From: Streptomyces sp. SN-593
Lineage (GTDB): Bacteria; Actinomycetota; Actinomycetes; Streptomycetales; Streptomycetaceae
Length of the DNA: 64,000 bases
Assembly: GCF_016756395.1 (NCBI RefSeq)
Contig: NZ_AP018365.1
Span: forward strand, 4,501,001 to 4,565,000
Reading direction: 5' to 3'
Shown: piece after piece, positions 59,969 to 64,000 of the stretch
Numbering within the stretch: the first letter of the stretch is position 1
Layout: each line of letters opens with the position of its first letter
The notes under the pieces: model-generated
What the model saw: the letters and a program-made list of their open reading frames with translations, nothing else
What the model was told of the DNA's origin: nothing
Databases searched by the model: none
Position numbers and translations under genes: made by a program

Positions 59969-60916
59969 ATGCGGATCCATCGTAGCCGCCATGCGCGCGG
60001 TTTCACGGTCCTGCCGAACACGTTGCTCCAAGACCGGCGGCTTTCCTACACCGCCCGCGGGCTGCTGGCCGATCTTCTGTCCCGGTCGGACGGCTGGTCG
60101 GAGGACGGCCGGAGGATGGCCGACAGCAGCCCGCAGGGCCGCCTGGCCGTCGCCAAGGCCCTACGCGAGCTGGCCGCCGCAGGGTACTACCGCGTGGACA
60201 AGGTCCGGCGCGCGGACGGCACCGTCGTCAGCGAGACCCACGTCTACGACGCCCCCCAGGTGGGACCGGGTGCCGTACGTCCGGGGTCCGGCCGACCGGC
60301 CGTCGACGACACTGACGCCCACCCCGTAAAGGACCGAGGGAAACAACCCTCCCTCCCCGCGCAGCGGTCGGACGCCGGGGAGGTGGGGCGGGCGGGACTC
60401 CCCGCCCCCGACACACCCGCCCCCGACACACCCGCCCCCGACATCCCGGCGGACGGCTCCGCCGCTCAGGCGGCGGCCACGCTCTTCCGGGTGCTGCGGC
60501 CCGAGCCGCGCCTCCGGCTCGGCACGGCCGAAGCTCTTGCCCTCGCACCCCTGGTCAGCGCCTGGCTGGAGCGCGGCTACGGCCAACACGACCTCGCCGA
60601 CGCACTCCTGCCAGGGCTCCCCACCCGCCTCCACTCGGCTGCCGCCCTCGTACGCGACCGGCTGACCCGGAAACTCCCCCCGGTGCTCCCGCGCCAAACC
60701 GACACCCCGGCGAACCCGCACCCGCGCCCGTACGAATGCGGCGCATGCGCCCGGCCGACCCCGCACGAAGGGATCTGCCGGATCTGCGCGGGCCTGGACC
60801 AGCGCCGCGGCGACGACACAGCAGCCCGCGCGGGCATCGCCGCACGCGGCCGGGCCAAGGTCCGCGCCGCCCTCGGCGCAGACGCCCCCCGACACTTCCT
60901 CCCCACCATTCTCTGA
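59969..60916 (+). CDS. Helix-turn-helix (replication-initiator-like) protein
   Basis: 315 aa. The N-terminus IHRSRHARGFTVLPNTLLQD and RRLSYTARGLLADLLSRSDG, then DGRRMADSSPQGRLAVAKAL and RELAAAGYYRVDKVRRADGT, is a winged helix-turn-helix common in Streptomyces and related to plasmid replication or phage regulatory proteins. A repeat linker PAPDTPAPDTPAPDIPADG is followed by a helical domain and a zinc ribbon near the C-terminus (ECGACARPTPHEGICRICAG). The start at 59969 follows AAGGAG at 12 nt; a GTG at 59912 is an alternative. Its target may be the nearby palindrome. Confidence 0.85.
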   Translation: MRIHRSRHARGFTVLPNTLLQDRRLSYTARGLLADLLSRSDGWSEDGRRMADSSPQGRLAVAKALRELAAAGYYRVDKVRRADGTVVSETHVYDAPQVGPGAVRPGSGRPAVDDTDAHPVKDRGKQPSLPAQRSDAGEVGRAGLPAPDTPAPDTPAPDIPADGSAAQAAATLFRVLRPEPRLRLGTAEALALAPLVSAWLERGYGQHDLADALLPGLPTRLHSAAALVRDRLTRKLPPVLPRQTDTPANPHPRPYECGACARPTPHEGICRICAGLDQRRGDDTAARAGIAARGRAKVRAALGADAPRHFLPTIL

Positions 60917-60920
60917 TGGG

Positions 60921-60952
60921 ACCTACCGGGTGGTGAGCGGGACCCGGTAGGT
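60921..60952 (+). terminator. Terminator after the HTH gene
   Basis: ACCTACCGGGT (60921-60931) and ACCCGGTAGGT (60942-60952) form a perfect 11-bp stem with a 10-nt loop, five bases after the stop codon. The 151 bp between here and the graspetide cluster hold no gene. Confidence 0.9.
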
Positions 60953-61103
60953 GGCCGCCGGTTCGATGCATCTCCGGAGCCGCTGGGTCCCAGTGTCGGA
61001 TATGGCCGGTGCTTCTTCGGCCGGGAGGCCAGGACCGAGAGGGGATGGCGTGGCTCCCGCTCCCGAGTGCTCTTCCACCGGCCCCGAGGAGGTCCTCGGC
61101 TCT

Positions 61104-62293
<1,190 letters not shown>

Positions 62294-62297
<4 letters not shown>

Positions 62298-63280
62298 TTG
62301 CGTTCTCCTCGGGCATCGATGAGCAGGTCGGCGAAGGCGGCGGACATCGGCAGGCCGGTCTCGGTCTCCAGCCATCCCCACTGGCCGTTCGGGTTCAGCT
62401 CCAGCCACCAGTACGTGCCGGCCCGGTCCACGGCGAGGTCGAAGCTCCCGGATACCAGACCTTGGAGTTCGAGGTAGGCGTGCAGGGCCGCGGTCACCTG
62501 CTCGGGAAGGTGCTCGACGGTGTAGGTGAGGGCGTCGTAGTCCCTGCGCCAATCCAGGAGATCGGAGCTGATGCGCACGGCGAAGGTGCGCCGGCCGACG
62601 ACGAGGGCGCGGATGTCGGCGACCTTGTCCACGCGGACCTGGAACAGGTGTGGGGTGACGCGGACGCTTTCGTCGACCTCGTCGGCGGTGACGGGCTCGG
62701 CCCACCCGGTGACCGGTAGGCCGTCGCGCACGTACGGGGTCCAGCGCAGGGTTTTGAACAGCACGTCACCACGGGTGTTGGTGATGAAATCGCGTGCCTC
62801 GTCGGGGTCGTTGGTGATGAGCGTGGGAGGGACGGCGAGTCCGAGCCGCTGCGCGAGGGCGAGTTGGGTGGGCTTGTAGTCGGCGGCGGCGATCTTCTGG
62901 GGGTGGTTCACCCACAGCGGGCGGTCCATCGCGTAGAGGACGCCGCCGAGTCCGAAACGGACCTGCGCAGCCGCGAAGCGTGCGTCGTCCGGCTCCAGGT
63001 GGGAGAAGTCGGGCCACGTCGGGCGGCGCCAGTACACCGCTCGGACGCGGGTCAGGTCGGCGGTCCTCGACGGGGTGCGCACCCATCCGGCCATGGCGGC
63101 CGGGCGTGTGGCGAACCTCGCTGAGACCGCCAGACCGGTACCGGTGTCCGCGATATCGGCGATGTCCGCGGGGTCGAACCTGACCACGGGCACGTTGCGC
63201 CGGTTGAGTTCGATGATCACCATGTCGGCGGTCAGGTCGTCCGCCTCGGTGACCACCAGTACTGGACGGTCCTCGTTCAC
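62294..63280 (-). CDS. tgmB: ATP-grasp ribosomal peptide maturase (graspetide ligase)
   Basis: 328 aa. MvdD/TgmB-type ATP-grasp: VLVVTEADDLTADMVIIELN, FDPADIADIADTG, the RAVYWRRPTWPDFSHLEPDD stretch, VLYAMDRPLWVNHPQKIAAA, DYKPTQLALAQRLGLAVPPT, and the Mg/ATP residues in GSFDLAVDRAGTYWWLELNP and NGQWGWLE. It activates Asp/Glu side-chain carboxylates with ATP and joins them to Ser/Thr (ester) or Lys (amide) of the precursor. GTG 63280 comes 4 bases after the precursor stop, with AGGA inside the precursor end. Confidence 0.95.
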
Positions 63281-63284
63281 GTCG

Positions 63285-63539
63285 TCAGTCCTGCTGCGCG
63301 TCCTGGTCGTGGCCCTGGTCGTTCTTCGAGTCCGAGTTCGTGGTGGTCGAGGTCTCGGTGCCCTTGCTCGTGCCGTGCGCACCCATCTCGACCACCTGCC
63401 CGGCCCGGTCGCGGAACACGCCGAGTTGCGTGCCCGCGTCGACGGAGACCGTGGCGTGCGGTCGGTGAAGGCTGGCCGGATACGGCGCGAGGCGGCGGGC
63501 GCCCCAGGGCGCGGTGAGCTGTTCGGCGATGGTCTTCAC
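63285..63539 (-). CDS. tgmA: Graspetide precursor peptide
   Basis: 84 aa. The leader has the family features PWGARRLAPYPA, HRPHATVSVDAGTQLGVFRD and GQVVEMG. The C-terminal core HGTSKGTETSTTTNSD, then SKNDQGHDQDAQQD, is rich in Thr/Ser (donors at 57, 58, 61, 63-67, 69, 71), Lys (59, 72) and Asp/Glu (62, 70, 74, 78, 80, 84), exactly what a macrolactone/macrolactam-forming ATP-grasp ligase needs. GTG 63539 has GAAGGAG 7 nt upstream. Ring pattern and leader cleavage site cannot be read from sequence alone. Confidence 0.92.
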   Translation of the reverse strand: MKTIAEQLTAPWGARRLAPYPASLHRPHATVSVDAGTQLGVFRDRAGQVVEMGAHGTSKGTETSTTTNSDSKNDQGHDQDAQQD

Positions 63540-63719
63540 GAGGTTTCTCCTTCGAGCGGTGGACGGTTGAGCGGACAGATGCGCTTCCGGCGTGGCGGGC
63601 GTCGCACCGTGTGTGACGGAACCGCGGACAGGGAATCGTCGGCCGCGCTCGGAGGACGCATGCCCTCAGCGGTGAGTGACCAGGATGGTGCGTACGGTGA
63701 TGTGTCCGGAATGTGGAAA

Positions 63720-63738
63720 CCCTGAAGAGGCCCTGAAG
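63720..63738 (-). promoter_or_regulatory. 11-bp-phased direct repeats upstream of the graspetide precursor
   Basis: On the minus strand CTTCAGGG occurs twice with 11-bp spacing (63738-63731 and 63727-63720), about 180 bp upstream of the precursor start and 75-90 bp upstream of the divergent aminotransferase. Such helical-turn phasing is typical of response-regulator (PhoP-like) sites, though the sequence is not a standard PHO box. Confidence 0.45.
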
Positions 63739-63809
63739 TTTCACCGCAGTTCGACGCCTCCGGCTGCTTCCTGGGCGCGGCGGCGAAGGGCGAGTGCCAT
63801 CCTTGCGGC

Positions 63810-64000
63810 ATGCCCGAACTCAACGGACGTCCCGTCACGGTGGACGAACTCCAGACCCTCGCGCTCGCCAACTACGGCTCGTTCACCAGCATGCGCGTGG
63901 ACGACGGCCGGGTGCGCGGGCTTTCGCTTCACTTGGAAAGGCTCGTCCGCGACAGCAAGATCCTCTTCGGAAGCGAATTGGACATCGGCCACGTACGCGA
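63810..64000 (+). CDS. Class IV aminotransferase-family protein (N-terminal part, runs off the window)
   Basis: The visible 63 codons read PELNGRPVTVDELQTLALAN, YGSFTSMRVDDGRVRGLSLH and LERLVRDSKILFGSELDIGH. The GSFTSMRVDDGRVRGLSLHLERL block matches branched-chain aminotransferase/ADC-lyase-like PLP proteins; the catalytic lysine lies beyond the end. CATCCT lies 6 nt before the ATG, so the transcript may be leaderless. It is divergent from the graspetide cluster and not obviously part of it. Confidence 0.85.
   Translation, partial: MPELNGRPVTVDELQTLALANYGSFTSMRVDDGRVRGLSLHLERLVRDSKILFGSELDIGHVR

Overview
The window is a chromosomal segment of a very GC-rich actinobacterium, most likely Streptomyces or another member of Streptomycetaceae. 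Supporting signs are nearly exclusive G/C at third codon positions, many GTG starts, GTGA/ATGA stop-start overlaps, Tat-type secretion, ECF sigma factors with SnoaL-like tails, cysteine-type leader peptides, and a Streptomyces-type contractile injection system. No tRNA, rRNA, transposase, integrase or CRISPR array was found.

Layout. (1) 1-8.9 kb: the N-terminus of a LacI repressor with a perfect operator and a GH2 glycosidase, a small membrane protein, a DHA2-type exporter followed by a MarR regulator, a methyltransferase relic, a Tat-exported predicted glycosidase, and an MFS transporter. (2) 9-31.6 kb: a complete-looking extracellular/cytoplasmic contractile injection system (eCIS/CIS). Sheath, two tubes, spike (VgrG), LysM baseplate hub, gp25, gpJ-like and gpI-like baseplate proteins and a zinc-ribbon membrane protein are on the minus strand. 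The AAA+ ATPase, the DUF4255 terminator-like protein and a LuxR-type regulator form a second minus-strand block. Between the blocks lies a plus-strand module: an eCIS-core (DUF4157) protein with a predicted C-terminal nuclease domain, an unknown 168-aa protein and a membrane-anchored ChW-like protein. (3) 32-39.3 kb: an OYE reductase with divergent MerR, a DoxX/SnoaL pair with a divergent ECF sigma factor (matching promoters on both strands), an MFS transporter, a peptidoglycan-recognition amidase and a small secreted protein with an upstream DasR-like site. (4) 39.4-45.5 kb: an oligopeptide-type ABC transporter operon preceded by a Cys-containing leader peptide and a hairpin. (5) 45.7-52.7 kb: a Ser-every-third-residue membrane protein, a secreted DPBB-FnIII-CBM5/12 protein, a second ECF sigma factor, an AfsR/LuxR-type NB-ARC ATPase, and an LLM flavin monooxygenase preceded by a classic HVDLCR-type leader peptide and a 15-bp attenuator hairpin. 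(6) 53-58.9 kb: an epoxide hydrolase and a three-gene unit (unknown protein, MoxR-type ATPase, HExxH/VWA protein) driven by a strong promoter with an apparently leaderless 17-codon mini-ORF. (7) 59-64 kb: a stand-alone TOPRIM protein, a helix-turn-helix replication-like protein, a graspetide (omega-ester RiPP) cluster with precursor, ATP-grasp ligase and isoaspartyl-methyltransferase homologue, and the start of a class IV aminotransferase.

The two most interesting systems are the eCIS locus with its central nuclease cargo candidate and a 1245-aa PVQR-repeat protein, and the graspetide cluster, whose PIMT homologue suggests an aspartimide-bearing product. Both leader peptides point to sulfur/cysteine-controlled expression of the adjacent ABC importer and flavin monooxygenase. 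Many plus-strand genes carry a TAnnnT box about 6 nt before the start codon, indicating leaderless transcripts. All functional calls are from motif recognition by eye; no database search was run.
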